Assembly: GCF_032854445.1 (NCBI RefSeq)
Contig: NC_088295.1
Coordinates: 64,401,249-64,465,248 of the forward strand
Length of the DNA stretch: 64,000 nucleotides
Direction: 5' to 3'
Origin: Liolophura sinensis
Lineage: Eukaryota; Mollusca; Polyplacophora; Chitonida; Chitonidae
Below, in pieces: positions 13,301 through 27,521 of this stretch. A model generated the notes under the pieces. The model ran no database searches. It saw only the letters and a list, made by a program, of their open reading frames with translations, and had not been told where the DNA came from. The stretch's first letter is position 1. The number at the start of each line of letters is the position of its first letter. Made by a program: the position numbers and the translations under genes.

Positions 13301-16300
13301 TTGTTCTCGCAATCACTCGATATATCATCAAGTCCTGCTGCGAATATCGAGGGCACCATTTCCTCTTATCGATTGCCTGAGCTGATAAGAGTTGGGCAGG
13401 AGTCGGGAATCCTCCCCTTTTAAGGGCATTGCTTCTATTGATTCCAACGTATCCAGAAGTTTTGCCAAGAGGTCTGTCTCCGGTACCCCCGAGTGAACCG
13501 AGCAGTAACACCCTACTGGGGCATTCTGGGTAGGTGAAAAGGTTCAGATTTAATCCTTTCGAACACTGGACAAAGTAGGTGAGCTCAACGACACCCAAAG
13601 CCCAAAAATAAACCAGATTGCCATCTGACCCACTAGCTCTTGTCGATCATCTCTGCACGACAAATGTGCTCTTTAATATTAAAGGGGCTCAAAATTGAGC
13701 TTTCATCAATACTAGGAATAGTCATAACAAAGTCAGATTACAATATACCTGCATTCTGAAATAATAAAAATACATAACCTATAGTTTTCTTTCACAATAT
13801 TACAACGTTCCTTTACGATGAATTCCTTACATTAAATATAGAGTGTTTTCAAAAAGAAGGATATGCACAACATCACATGAAGGCATTAAGAATGATATTT
13901 TCTATGGTGCAATACATGTACATGTAACATGCATGACTGTACATGTAACATGTATGACTGTGCATGTTACATGTATGACTGTACATGTAACATGTATGAC
14001 TGTGCATGTTACATGTATGACTGTACATGTAACATGTATGACTGTGCATGTTACATGTATGACTGTACATGTAACATGTATGACTGTACATGTACAAGCT
14101 GAGAAACTGGAGAATTGATGGAACTAATTTAACAGTGTGATAATATAACATAAGTCAACCAAACAGACAAAGTTAACAGACTGCTGGGGCGTCCCACAAA
14201 CTTTAATGCAAACTATCTGTAGTGTTCAAGAATCAAATCCCCCTGTTTATATTTAATACACAGAATTAGGAGAACTTTGTAAGCAACACCTACTCAATCG
14301 TGTCAGAGGGATTTGGTAAATGTACATGTATAAGCATCAAATTTATGTTTATTTGAAAGTAAAACACACAGCCAGATCCTTGCCTAAATCCATTAACAGA
14401 GGATCAGAGTGAGAAGGTATTAATGCTTATGTCACACCCTTTATCTTGACACTTACCATGGCTTCACACAACTAACAAATGGTCACGTATTTTCAACCAA
14501 TATCCATTATTTTTGCACACATCCATACAATGTAACAACACACCAGGCGTTTGGCTTCTGATTACTGCTCATCACTATGAGCCACTCTTACGTCTGTCAT
14601 CACACAATGCATGCTGCGTGAACTTGGTCTATGAATACATATCACGGAACAGAACTCCAGGACAATCAAGTTTCTGGAGATTTCCAAAACACAGAATTCA
14701 ATGTACTCATAATCATGCCTGAAATAGATATGATTGTATTTCTGAGTTTATTTATTTACTCCAGAAATGGATAAAACAAAAAACTTATATCAAGATTAAT
14801 CTATTTATTTATTTGATCAGTATATATATTTCATATGATGGCGGCCAGCATTATATAGGAGAAAACCAGGTAGAGCCCAAGGAAATCCACAACCATCTGC
14901 AGGTTGCTGACAGACCTGACAAAGGAAGCCAGCATGAGCTGAGCTGGACTTGAACTCACAGCAACCACATTGGTGAGAGGCTCCTGGGTCAAAGGCCCCT
15001 ACCTCAACATTAATATACACGTACATATCATGATGTAACTAAATATATGTACTCTGAAAGACTAAATATACAACCTAATTATTCTACACTGGTTATCATA
15101 TGGTGAATGACACACAGACAGACAGACAGACAGACAGATACGGGATGTGAGTGTCCCTCATTTTCCCTCTCTTTCCTCCCCCCCCCCCCCCACCAACCAT
15201 AAAACCAGCAGATGAGGGATGTACATTACTCTTAATGCTGACTCTTAGAGAGGTGCTATCTGTAAAGTTTGGATTCAGATTGCAGCCTGTATTTTTCTCT
15301 GCGATCACCGCGTTGACATATTGATTACTGGCTCACCGCTGATAATTGAGCATAATAAGTGGTTCACTCTGATAACTGTCTACCCCACCAGGAACACAGA
15401 AACTGGGCGACAAAGATAAAATCCTTACTTCTCAGATCAATGATGCACTGGTATACACAAGCCAGGCATAAATCACTAAATGTGTAAATCTATATATGTC
15501 CGCCAGGAAAGCTTGCATAAATATCAAGGGTATTTTGGTACAATTCAATAATACCAATAAACTTAAAAAAAAAATAAACAAATAAATAAATAACACCTAA
15601 ATAAAACTGAACCTAAATAAACACCTAAATAAAACTCAACAACAAATGCGTCTAAAATTTAAAAAGCTAACTAAAATTATTTCCATGAACACAAGATTGA
15701 GTACTAGTCAGTGTTCTAACATACCTCCAAAAAATTTAACACTAAACGTTAACAGTGGACAACTCCTGTCTGCTGTGCATTATTTAAATGATCTGAAAAT
15801 GACAAACTATTTTTATTTCTTAATTATGTATATAGGCAACATAGCTTTATATATGTTCTTTACTTATGTCATTGAGGTCTCAGGCTGCCAGCTGGATAGT
15901 TGACTTACACAGTGATAATCTGGTTCATTTCTAATCTCAAACAACACATCAGCAGTACAAAAGTCAGCATTTATTTTCCGTTATTCCATTTATTTACTTA
16001 TTTGATTGCATTAAGTTTTAGGCAGTACTCAAGAATTTGCGACTTATACGATGGACACCAGCATTATGGTGGAGGAAAGCCAACAACGCCGGAAGAAACC
16101 AACAACCAGTCATAGGTTGCTGACAGCCCTTTTGCTATCCAAATAACAACTATCGTGTTTTTAGGCAAGACATTCCTTGTTCGAATCTTGCATAATGTGC
16201 TGGCAGTATAGAATTTAGGACCAAATTCATTTTTTGTAATTCGAATAACGAATATGGTGATAGCACATTTTAAAATTCAGCTCTCCAATAACATTCTGGC

Positions 16301-19300
16301 TCAGATATGGTGCCTGCACATTTCTGTTATTATCAATGTCATCCACAACAGCTTCATTTTAGCATTTCAGTGTGTAAATGTTCACCTCTTTCACTATCAA
16401 TATTAGATTGTAGGAAATAAAGATTCGGTATGCAGTCGTAATTTTCAGTGGATAAGGTTATCAATGAAAATTTGTGTGACAAATTCAGCCTTCTGTTTAT
16501 TTGATTATATAGCATGAAGAGGATATATAAATTTCTGTCATACTTGTTATATAACTGACATGGTCAAATTTAAAAAAAAAGTATGCCACTACACATCGCA
16601 ATGCTGCCAGGTGGTCTTATATGTTCAAATACTGGAGACCTAGCTCCCATCAACCATGCCACATATAATCACACCATATGTCACAACAAGAAGTTGTTTA
16701 TTCTATTCTAACATGTCCAAAATTCTCCATATTTCAAGGATCTCAAGCCAGAAAAAAACAGGTGTGAAATTACCTATACATGTTGGTCATTACTTAACCC
16801 TGGAGGAAAATTTTGGGTGAGAACATTTGTACTTTTTGGGTGGGAACATTTGTACCTTTTGGAGTGAGTGAGTGAGTGCTTGGGGTTTAACGTCGTACTC
16901 AACAATTTTTCAGTCATATAACGACGAAGGAATCATTAGGGTGCATGTACGTGTAATGTGCCTCCTTGTTGCAGGACGGATTTCCACCGCTCTTTTATTT
17001 AGTGCTGCTTCACTGAGACGACTTACCGAAGGCAAGTAAGCCGCCCCGCCCGAGCCATTATACTGATACGGGCCAACCAGTCGTTGCACTATCCCCTTCA
17101 TGCTGAACGCCAAGCGAGGAAGTTACAACTTCCTCTTTTAAAGTCTTAGGTGTGACTCGATCAAGGATTGATCCTGGATCTACTGGTCCCGATTGTACCT
17201 TTTGGGGTAGAAAGAAACACCACATTAGACAGCCGTAAGTCCCAAGTGCTTTGTTTTCTTCACTATTCTCAGTGTTTCCCTACAAAATTTTACATCCGAT
17301 TAAAACATTATGTAAACAAATAGGTTTATGAGTAAAGCAGACAAGAACTGTCAGTCTGTGCTTATCACCCCTACATTTCCCAGTGAGTGGAACGTTCTGA
17401 TGACGTTTTATTGTGATGTACATGCATGTGTTTAACCACTTTGGCTTTCCTGGTTGACACAACCACAGCATTTCAATCCTCGCTCCAAACTCCTCCCATA
17501 AAAGTTCCACCCCTATTACTTTTCTGTCTCAGAAATAATAAAATTACATCCCCAAGTTTATTATCAATTAAGCCAAGGGATCAATATTGTCATAAAAACC
17601 ATGCATGTGGATGACTGAACATTTACTTAGAGCTACAAACTGAATTAATCAATGAGAAGAAATCCACCATGACTGGTGCAGACAGGCACGGGATAGCGCC
17701 ATTTCAAAATCACACTCTGAGTATTACACAAAGGCTTTACAAATACATGTAGTTCTACACAAAGCGTCTATAGTTCCACATAACCCGTTGATGGACGTAC
17801 GCGTTCAGTAACACTTGTGTTAAATTATACTCAATTGAACCTCTTTCAAATAGTAAGGTTTTGAGGATAGCCTGTAGACAGAATTATAAGAGGAAAAACT
17901 TCAACCATTCCAGCTGAGGTCAAAAACGACCACTTTACCTCAATCATGTTAGACTTTGATGTCGGTGTGAAAGACTGTCCAAAGCACTTACATAATGACA
18001 CGCTATTTGCGGAATCAAAGGTAGCAGCAAGAAAAAAATTGCTGCAATTTGTAATCTTTCAGAATTTTTTCGTGCAAACACCACAAGGCAAACTTAGTCA
18101 AGTGAAATGAATAGGTTGTTTTCTCATCACTGGGAATGTGAAATTGCTGGGTTTTTTTTTCTGATGCGCACAATGCAAGAATGGTATGAATGAAGAAAAA
18201 TATTTGTGATTAAAGAATTTTATAACTTCATACAAAAAAAGTTCTGTTTCCTATATTCCTTTCACACTATTTCAGGACCGCCAGCTTTAAGGTAAAATAT
18301 TTTTCGAAATGATACACATCTAGACTGAAGAACTTTTTTCATAATGGTTTGCATTAAAATTGTCCAGATATTATCCCATCAGACTGATGAGAACAAAGCA
18401 TATATATTCTACTATAATCATTTACTCGTTCAGCAAAGTAAACAATTTAATTAATCTTGACAAAGTCAAAAACCCCCAAAGAAACAAACATAAATAAATG
18501 ACCCATAAATGGATTCTGAAATCATTACAGTATTACTCCAATGAGTATAGCTGGGGCTAACACCCTGATGAAATGTCTTAATATGATTAAATCCACTCAG
18601 ATACAAGTATTTAGAAAAACACCATGATTTAGTTAAGCTTTGCACACACACACACACACATGCACACACAAAAAATGTAAAATTAATCTTCTTTTTTCTT
18701 CAAGAGGGAAAAGCTAACTAACACACATCTCAAAGTCAAACTGCTTGAAAGTCTTCAAGAAGGCTTATTTCAAGCTGCTGCTAATGAAATGTTATGATGA
18801 CCACATGGCTGACCATAGTAAGACAGTCTGGGTAAGGATACAATAATACAACATAGCAGAGGATTCACCTCAGTTGATAAAAAAAAAGATGAAGTCAGGC
18901 CAAGATGTTTACTTATGGGAACAAAGTTAGCTTAGCAATCCTGACACAAAATCTGCACAGCATGACTTCTTACAACATACCCGCAACTAAGAAGTTCAGA
19001 AAAGATTACGGTACAAAATGAAGACTCTAGGGAATGTTGACATAAGTAAAAAGATTCTGGGTTTAATTTGAGTGATGGCTTTTGGATACGTCATTGGCAG
19101 TCTTCCCTGAGGTTATCCTGTGTAATGCTTGGTTGCTATTGTACACAGCACATATCTGATCCCAAAACATCCAGTTACTATCTGTAAAACAGCCAACTAA
19201 AATCACGCTTATGGGTAACCATAGCCAGAAGAGGTCATTGTCTTCACTCACAAGGGAACCAGATCCATGTACGGCCCAAGATTCCACAGGCTGATCTAGC

Positions 19301-22300
19301 AAGAGCTTCTGCAAGTTTTTAACTCTTTAACTATTTTCCACAATAGTTTTCTTTCCAAAAGACAAAGAAAAAAACCCCACAGATATACACATGATCTGCT
19401 GCAAAGAGTTAGTGGTATGCAAGTTTATGGAATACTTTCTCATGATTACATCATAAAATTTATGATAAGTATATTACAATATAAGTAAAGACGTACAGCA
19501 TAGAAAGTAAAACCAGACCAGTGACAACAGTGCATGTGATAGTAGGCAAATGGTCATTGTGACCTGTGAAATACACCCTCTTGTAAATTGACCTGTCAGG
19601 GTTTTATTCTAAATGTTCATGTAAATTCCTAAATATTAGCAAATTGCATGTGCCCTAGTACCAGGGTTCATTCAACAGAATTAGGTAAAAAAAAACTGCA
19701 GTGATGTTAATGGCAAACTGCAGTGATGTTAATGGCAAACTGCAGTGATGCTAATGGCAAACTGCAGTGAAGTTAATGGCACATCATTGGTCTAGAATTA
19801 TTGTAAACCACCTTTAACACACATAACAAAAATAAAGACGAAGCAAGGGGACAAGGCATAGCGAAAAAATAAAAAGTGTTTACTTATATCTCAAATTTTG
19901 AAATGATTTCAAAGAATGAAAATATGGACAATTTATTAAACACACATCCTGAACAAATTTCTCAGTTTAAAATGAAACATATCAATACATCAAGGCCAAT
20001 CTGAAACAGTGAAAATGTAAAGGCCATCAGAGGTGGAAACAAGTACATTGAAAAACATACATCATTTGTTATAGAAAATAGTGAAATCAAGTTCTTTAGA
20101 TAATAAGCATAGGAAGGAAATTAGAAAGAGCTAATTATTGACAAGCACAGACAGATTTTGGAATAACAAGATAGAATAAAAAGGACCACAGTAGTTGGGG
20201 TAAAGCAGCAGAAAATGCTGCTGGACACTGGCCCAAGATTGAGTAGAAGTTGTTAACTACATGCACTTTGTTTTATTGGTAGACTATTCAGGGATGATTT
20301 GTCAGCTTCCATTTCCTGAGAACACATTAGCTCTACTTTAGTTGGAAAGGTGCAAAGCACAACATGTGTTTGGCCCTTACAACAAGAACAAAAAAAAACT
20401 TTTAGATTGTCACTTTTTTTTTCACTCGGACATGGTAGAAAAGGGCTTTTGATACATCTGTGGAAACACATCAAACACCAGATGTAATGAATGGAAGGAA
20501 AAACAAAACCAAGAATTAAGTCCACTCTTAGAGGCCAGGTTGGAGGCGATTGCTGGTGCTTCAATCATTCTTAGCTGGGCAGCACAAGAAAAATCTCATC
20601 TTCAGCCTGTCATTTTCTTTCATGGATTATTGTAAGATTTTTTTTCTGGGCATTCTGTCTCAGAATCCTGATTCATGGTGTTAAGCAAAAGATGGGATGA
20701 GAGCACCACCATTTTGTAGAAAGAATAAGCTGTGTTACGTTGCAGTCCAAGTAAAAGCTAAGACATTCATTTGCTTCCAAGTAGAAACTGCTCATTTATT
20801 TCCCCACAAAACTTTGGAAGCCTTAATACATCAGTGAAAATTGGAGAGAAATTTTCCCCTGGAAGCCATCTGTAAAACACCCAACCTGCCTGATAAAACA
20901 GAAAAAAAATGGAAAAAAAAAAAAAAAAAATAGTCCGGCTTGGTTGAGCCTGTGAAATATGCCATGAAGCTAAACTGTCAAGACTGTCGCTTAAACACCA
21001 AATTGCTGCTTCATGGAGAGTCACAAATCCTCAATTTGCCATGAGAAAAATGCAGGCATAGTTCATGAGTGGTTATTTTCATCATTATTTATGAGTCACT
21101 GTGAATCTGTTATTAAATTTGATTACTTTATTGTTCAACAACATGTTCAGGCGATATGGTCTTGTCACGGCCTTCAACTATACCTCTGCAGATAATAAGG
21201 CTTTTCCTAATTATGATAAAAAGCGTGAAAAAGAAAACCATAAAAAGAACACATAATGGCACATTACAAAACCACTGTTTTCTAAACTACATGTAGCTGG
21301 AGTCCATTCAGTACATTTTGATGAAGATCCCTCAATTACATATCAGCGAGCATTGCTCTCTCCGCATTGCAAAAAATAGGAGTGTTACGCTACCACCGCT
21401 GGCAGTTTAGCAAACTCCGCATTGCAAAGAACAGGAGTGTTACACTCTGACTGCTGGCAGTTTAGCAGACTCCGCACTGAAAAGAACAGGAGTGTTATGC
21501 TACCACCACTGGCAGTTTAGCACACTGCTATTTAACAGTTGCACCTGATGGTATGTAACTCATGAACAGCCTTTGGCATGTCTCTCCAAAGAGGATGCAG
21601 GGCTGGATCGTGTTGGCAGAAGTTTGCCATGAGCCTTGACACTGAGGCCTGTATGACGAGAGCTCTTTGAACATGATATCGTTTAATGACACGTATAAAT
21701 TGATCTCAGTCAATCCGTTATGAAGCGCTATCATCCACCGCCATTATCACCGCATGACCACAGGCTTCTTCTCCCATGTTCTGTCTCAGCATCGAACACG
21801 GATGAAAATACCAACGCACATAAGCAAGCTTCCTGGAGCCAACTGTGTACCAACAGCCACATGACTGAAAAATTTCAATCAATTTACTTGAGATGATAAT
21901 TATGATACCCAGAAAAAAAAAATCCTCATTTTTGGTAAGCTGATTCCCTGATTGCTTCATCAGATCCTAAACATGACTCATTAATTGGTTCACAAGTAAG
22001 TGAGTATTACCTAGATGAAAGGCAGCCTCCACTTAAGAAGTCTATTAAGTGGTAATCACTGTAGGGTTATAAGATTTGATGCAATCCTCCTCAAGTCAGG
22101 CAAAATACGTCATATGCATCAATCTACATCAAAGCGATAACTTTGAATGATTGTGTAGGTTCCAGGATGAAATTATCACCTGAGCATCCACTGAATGATT
22201 GAGTTACCAAATCAATGAGAAAAAATCCAAAATTCCTGCAACATCCATATTTAAAAGTGCGTAATAATGTAAAATGAATTTCTGCTTTCCTAGAAAATTT

Positions 22301-25300
22301 CAAATTGATTTTACAATTACGTCTTGAGTTACACTTGAGTATTGTATGCCATGAAGGTTCAGCACGTTCAGCAGAATGCAAACCACACAGCTTATAAACA
22401 TCAGGGAAGAAAAGAATTGAACTAGGGAGTAATTAAAAACATCAAAACATCATTAAATAATCTGTGATGCAAAATCACCTCAAGTTCATACTTTTGGAAG
22501 CTAACTTGACAAGCTGACAATAACAATACCCATCCCTACCCATTCTGTTTCATCAAATTCCACAAACACGACTAAACCAACCAAGACTTGTTTGATTTCA
22601 CAGTCTGTTGCTCCAAATGCCAATCATTAAGCAAGGACCCCCGTCTCTGGCTTTGCAATCCATGCTGGACAGTTAGGTGTACTGATTGATGAATTAAGCG
22701 ATTCAGACAAATTGGCAGGCTTCTCGCAATAATACTGGAGTCAAACAGTGCCGCATACCTGGATATCCACTCATTTGGCAAACGATAAGACACAACTGCG
22801 TCCGATGCCAGTCCATGACCTCATAACTCTAGTAGATCACCCGAGCAGACGGGCGAACTTAGAGGAATTTGCTTCAACTGTCCCTACAAACCCACCTTGA
22901 GCAAATTAATCTGAGAATGATAGATTGGTGAGAATTTGACGCCAACTTTAATGCTGCCCTGAACATTTTTAATTGGAAAGACAGCCTGAGAAAATTTTCA
23001 CCAAGAAGACGATGTAGAATTTGAGGGCAAGCTTGACCTCAGTCTGCCTTTCAAAATCGCTGATAAATATAGTAATGGACAGAATTTCTAAGCATAACTC
23101 ATTGGCAGTCACAGACCATGTGAATGTCTGTAAGCAGAAATATGGTTACCATGCCTATCCTGTCTGCATTCATCAATATCTTTCAATAAAATTCCAGTTT
23201 AAAGATGACTGACATTTTAGTTTTTAGCGTTTTCCTTCAATCATGGGGCAAATAGTTGATAGGTTTTGCTTTAAGTGCCAGCGGCAAGCATCAGATCTCT
23301 TGGATGTTGCAACTGCCAAACAAACATCCATACATGTGGATAGGTGTAACTTTACAATACCCAGCTTGCACGTTGTTAAATACAAGAGGATAAATGTTGC
23401 AACAAGGTTCCTGTAGATAGTACTGAGATGGAAATTTCATACATTTCCATTATATCTTTCGGCTACAGAAGAAGTTTAGACAGGGTAACCATACTGACCT
23501 GCACCTCATTCTAGGGTAATCATGTTAAGACAAAATTTATAACTTCAAGTTCATGCTTTTGTAAATATATGTATGTTTTGGCATAACAACTAATTAAAAG
23601 TTCAACTCAATGAATGTAGAAAATGGTGATTCAAGTTTGAGACTCTTTCCATAACATGTAGTTGGCATTATGTTGCTGTTGTAGTGTTAATTACGAGTGC
23701 TCTGTTCCTTGACCTGTTGACTTATCTTTGTGATATACTAGGTCACTAAAAGAGTTGCAACATTTGTATTAAACATGTACCAGTAATTAAAAAAACAAAA
23801 ACCCACAAAACCCTATATCCCCTAACAAAAAAAACAAAACACAAAACAAAACAGTAATCAAACAAAAAAACTGGTCATGACTGAGCTTTATCACTTCTTT
23901 TAACATGTCTGGTACTTACTATTTCTTTCATTTCATGCCTAACATTGTGATATGTATTGTAAATACTAACCCATATGCTCCAATCCTACCTTTTACTGTT
24001 ATGTACATAGTAGATGTAGACATCATGCATATGTGTTGAACAACTACTGCCATTTGTGATCAATTTGCTGTTGCGTGGGTATCTTGGAAGAGAACGTCAA
24101 TGTAACTGCCAGGGAAACTAGGACTATCATTTTCTAAAGCCTTGGAATTCAAACTTACACGAGTGTGACTTTTTTTACGTACATGAGATCTGATAAGAAT
24201 TAGAAAAATTCTTGCAAGTTATGCAACTTTAAGTAATATGAAACCAGTATGAGGCAAAACTTTCCAGCTGTGTAAATATCTGTCTAGACATATTTTATGG
24301 GTGTTTTTCCTGTCTCAAATAACAGGTTTTGTGGTTGTTGTTTTTTTTTTCTTGTAGTTAATTGACTGTATAAAACAATTTCCACAACAGCTGGGAGGCT
24401 ATTAAATGCTTCTCTACTAAAACTGGCAAGAAAATGATTGGATGATAACATGGACAGTATTAAATTGATATTAATAATACCAGCGGAAGTTCTTGGGCAG
24501 CCTATTTGACGGCCGCCAAAATGTATCTTCCTTCAATGCAACTTACTGCTCTGGTAATGACCAACTCTCTTATCTTCCTTTTTTTAGCTTGCAATTTTCT
24601 GTGCTACGCATCCTATGGACTAACACTAAACCACAAATCTGTCTCTGCCAAAAAGAGCTATTGTGACAATCTAGGGAGATGCAGGCTTAACTCCCTCCCA
24701 CCCATTTAACCAACGTAAACAACCTTCAGTTAAACTAATGAGCTAGCACTTTAACACTTGCCATTGATTTCATAAAAGAAAATAAAAAAGCTAGCCTGCT
24801 TGAGAAAACACGGGTCATCCATTTCTCCCCTGGAATACGGTTTTAAAAACAAGTCTGCTTCAAAGCTGCCCGATCAACACCATTTTTTTTCCTCCTTCCT
24901 TGAATTTCAAGATACATTACCAAAGCTTGGGTCACAGGTTGTTGTATAATGAATGAACTCTTTATGGATCTATCCAATGAATACTTCAAGACTGAGACAA
25001 ACACTAAGGAATGCTCCATGCCTTTGACTTTGACACCTTCTCCTATTTAACTGTTATTCTATCTTTTTACATGTTCACACAGAGAAATCATCCCATTTTA
25101 ATTTCTTTTTTCATGCATAAATCATCTTATTTCTGTCTTTTTAAGTAAACAAATCATCATAATTTAGTATTTCCACAGAGAAATAATCCTGACCCTTATA
25201 GACATGAGGTGTACACAAATCATCATCCATTATTGTGCACAGCAAAAATCACCTATCTAATAAATAAATCAAATCATCTAGATTCTACCTTTTCACACAG

Positions 25301-27521
25301 AGAAAAAATCTTAATTCTGTCTTTCACCACTGAGAAATCATCCTAAATCTGCCTTTTCACGCAGAGAAAAAATCTTAATTCTGTCTTTCACCACTGAGAA
25401 ATCATCCTAAATCTGCCTTTTCACGCAGAGAAAAAATCTTAATTCTGTCTTTCACCACTGAGAAATCATCCTAAATCTGCCTTTTCACGCAGAGAAAAAA
25501 ATCTTAATTCTGTTTTTTCACACAGGGAAATCATCCTAAATCTGCCTTTTCACGCAGAGAAAAAATCTTAATTCTGTCTTTCACCACTGAGAAATCATCC
25601 TAAATCTGCCTTTTCACGCAGAGAAAAAATCTTAATTCTGTCTTTTCACGCAGAGAAATCATCCTAAATCTGCCTTTTCACGCAGAGAAAAAATCTTAAT
25701 TCTGTCTTTTCACATAGAGAAATCATCCTAAATCTGCCTTTTCACGCAGAGAAAAAAATCTTAATTCTGTCTTTTCACGCAGAGAAATCATCCTAATTCT
25801 AGTTGTCTTTTAGAAAAGAGAAACCATCCTGAGTTTGTCTCTTCAAAAAGAGAAACCATCCTGAGTTTGTCTCTTCAAAAAGAGAAACCATCCAAATTCT
25901 TTGTTTTCACACAGAGAACTCATCCTAACTCTAGCTTTTCACACTAAGAAATGTAAAGTCTAATTCAGCCTTATCATGCAAATCTGGAAATGATGTATGC
26001 ACAATAATTAGACAAAAAGCCATTGCACTGACTCCGAGGACTCAATCTTTTAGCATATGCTCACATTGTGCATATTAAAAGCATACCCTAAAGCAAAATG
26101 TACTCAGTATAAATTCGTTAACAGACCTGTAAATAAGCCCTGTATTTGCTTAGGGCGATCAGTGAATTCCATTGAAAACAGCATATAATACACGATATGA
26201 GAAAATGAGACAGAACAAAGTAATGCGTTTCACATAACAAATAACAAAGACTACAAAAGCTTCTGCATGTCCAAAGGAGGATTCTACCATGGCTACAGCC
26301 GTGGCCATGTGGTACACTTCACTCAGATATTCCCAAAGGAGATCAACAGTTTATATTAAAAAAAGATGATTAAGAAAACATGTTTTTACAGGTTATAAAT
26401 TCGGCAAAGGCAGAAAAAGATTTTATTTCTGTTTTTTTTTGAATATTTTTTTTCATCAGCTTCAAAAAATCTCCCTCAATCAATTTCTCTTTTCACAGCT
26501 GGGATGTGATGTTACGTACTGGTTCTTTCTAAGCTCACAGTGATCAATCATGTTTCCTGTAAATGAGCCCAACAAGATTAAACAGCTTTGAATTTAATTT
26601 TTTCCACTTTAAGAGATTGGCAATGTTAGATTAGCTACCATAAATATTTCAGTTAACAGATACACTATAACTAACTTAAAACACATTACCAAAATTTTAC
26701 AAATATTTTAGACTGCATGGCTATCAGCATGTTCACCACATGGATGTATATCCCAAAAAAAATTTTCTTCTCAAAGAAAATTAACCTCTATGAGGATTCA
26801 CAGCTTCACAGCTTCACAAAAACACAAATAACAATTATGCCTTCAAGACAATGAAGGAAGTAATTTTGAATACTCACAGAAATTCCTAGGATTTATATCA
26901 CAAGGTTTTGTAGATTTAGGAGCAATAAGATAACTATATGTCATATATAGATCAATACTCTGCTCGGTTTCCTCCAACCATAATGTTGGCCGACTTCGTA
27001 TAAGTGATATGTTCTTGAGTACGGCTTAAAACACGAATCAAATAAATAAATAAATATATATTGACATATATATATATATATATATATATATAGTTTTCAA
27101 TATAACGTAATAATATAATATAATGCATAATCTTGCTTACAGCCAGCACATTCTCTTCACTCATTTTTGCCTGCATAATCTGGAGACACTCTGCTATTTC
27201 AAGCAAATCCCTGTTAGCCTTAGAGCAGGGACAAGGAGAGAGATTAGGCCTGGGATTTACGGATTTAGATGTGAATGCTTGGTTAAGTCTCAGGCCACCC
27301 CCATAGATACCCGTGAACAACACGTCTATGTTGTAACTATATTCATAACTGACAAGATAAAAGCCATTTTTTTTACCTTGGTTCTCCGACTGAGGTGAGT
27401 AGAGTTTTGCCCGTGACAACGCCATCAGGACATACAGGATGAGAAGCCTCAAAACTGTGCTCCATGGCTGCTGTTTGTTACACTTAGCCATCCTGTCAAC
27501 CCTTAGTCCGGCTTCTGGCAT
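1239..27521 (-). CDS. Short isoform or separate gene: signal peptide, two CUB domains, GPI-like tail
   Basis: The exon at 27521-27377 joined to 11273-11078, 8176-7986, 7484-7446, 4165-3994, 2526-2309 and 1360-1239 gives an uninterrupted 1083-nt reading frame, or 360 residues. It encodes a signal peptide, CUB3, a linker, CUB4 and a C-terminal hydrophobic tail. The first-exon donor is phase 1 (CAA G|gt) and the 11.27-kb acceptor needs phase 1 (CA TTT), so the joint codon is GCA, Ala. This would be a complete secreted or GPI-anchored two-CUB protein. It could be an alternative-promoter product of the four-CUB gene, since both share all downstream exons, or it could be the only gene here, with the exons at 46-58 kb belonging to an upstream paralogue. 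The linker exon at 46.7 kb, placed where a CUB2-CUB3 linker should be, favours the shared-gene reading. cDNA is needed to decide. Confidence 0.55.

Noticed and set aside
13843-14151. ORFs with HVTCMTV or SHTCYMY repeats
   Set aside because: By-product of a 21-bp repeat. Open on both strands for the same reason.
26952-27376. Continuation of the 27.5-kb ORF past the donor, 189 codons in all
   Set aside because: Beyond gtaaaa it runs into low-complexity (TA)n and SINE sequence with no domain. The splice to CUB3 explains the exon better.
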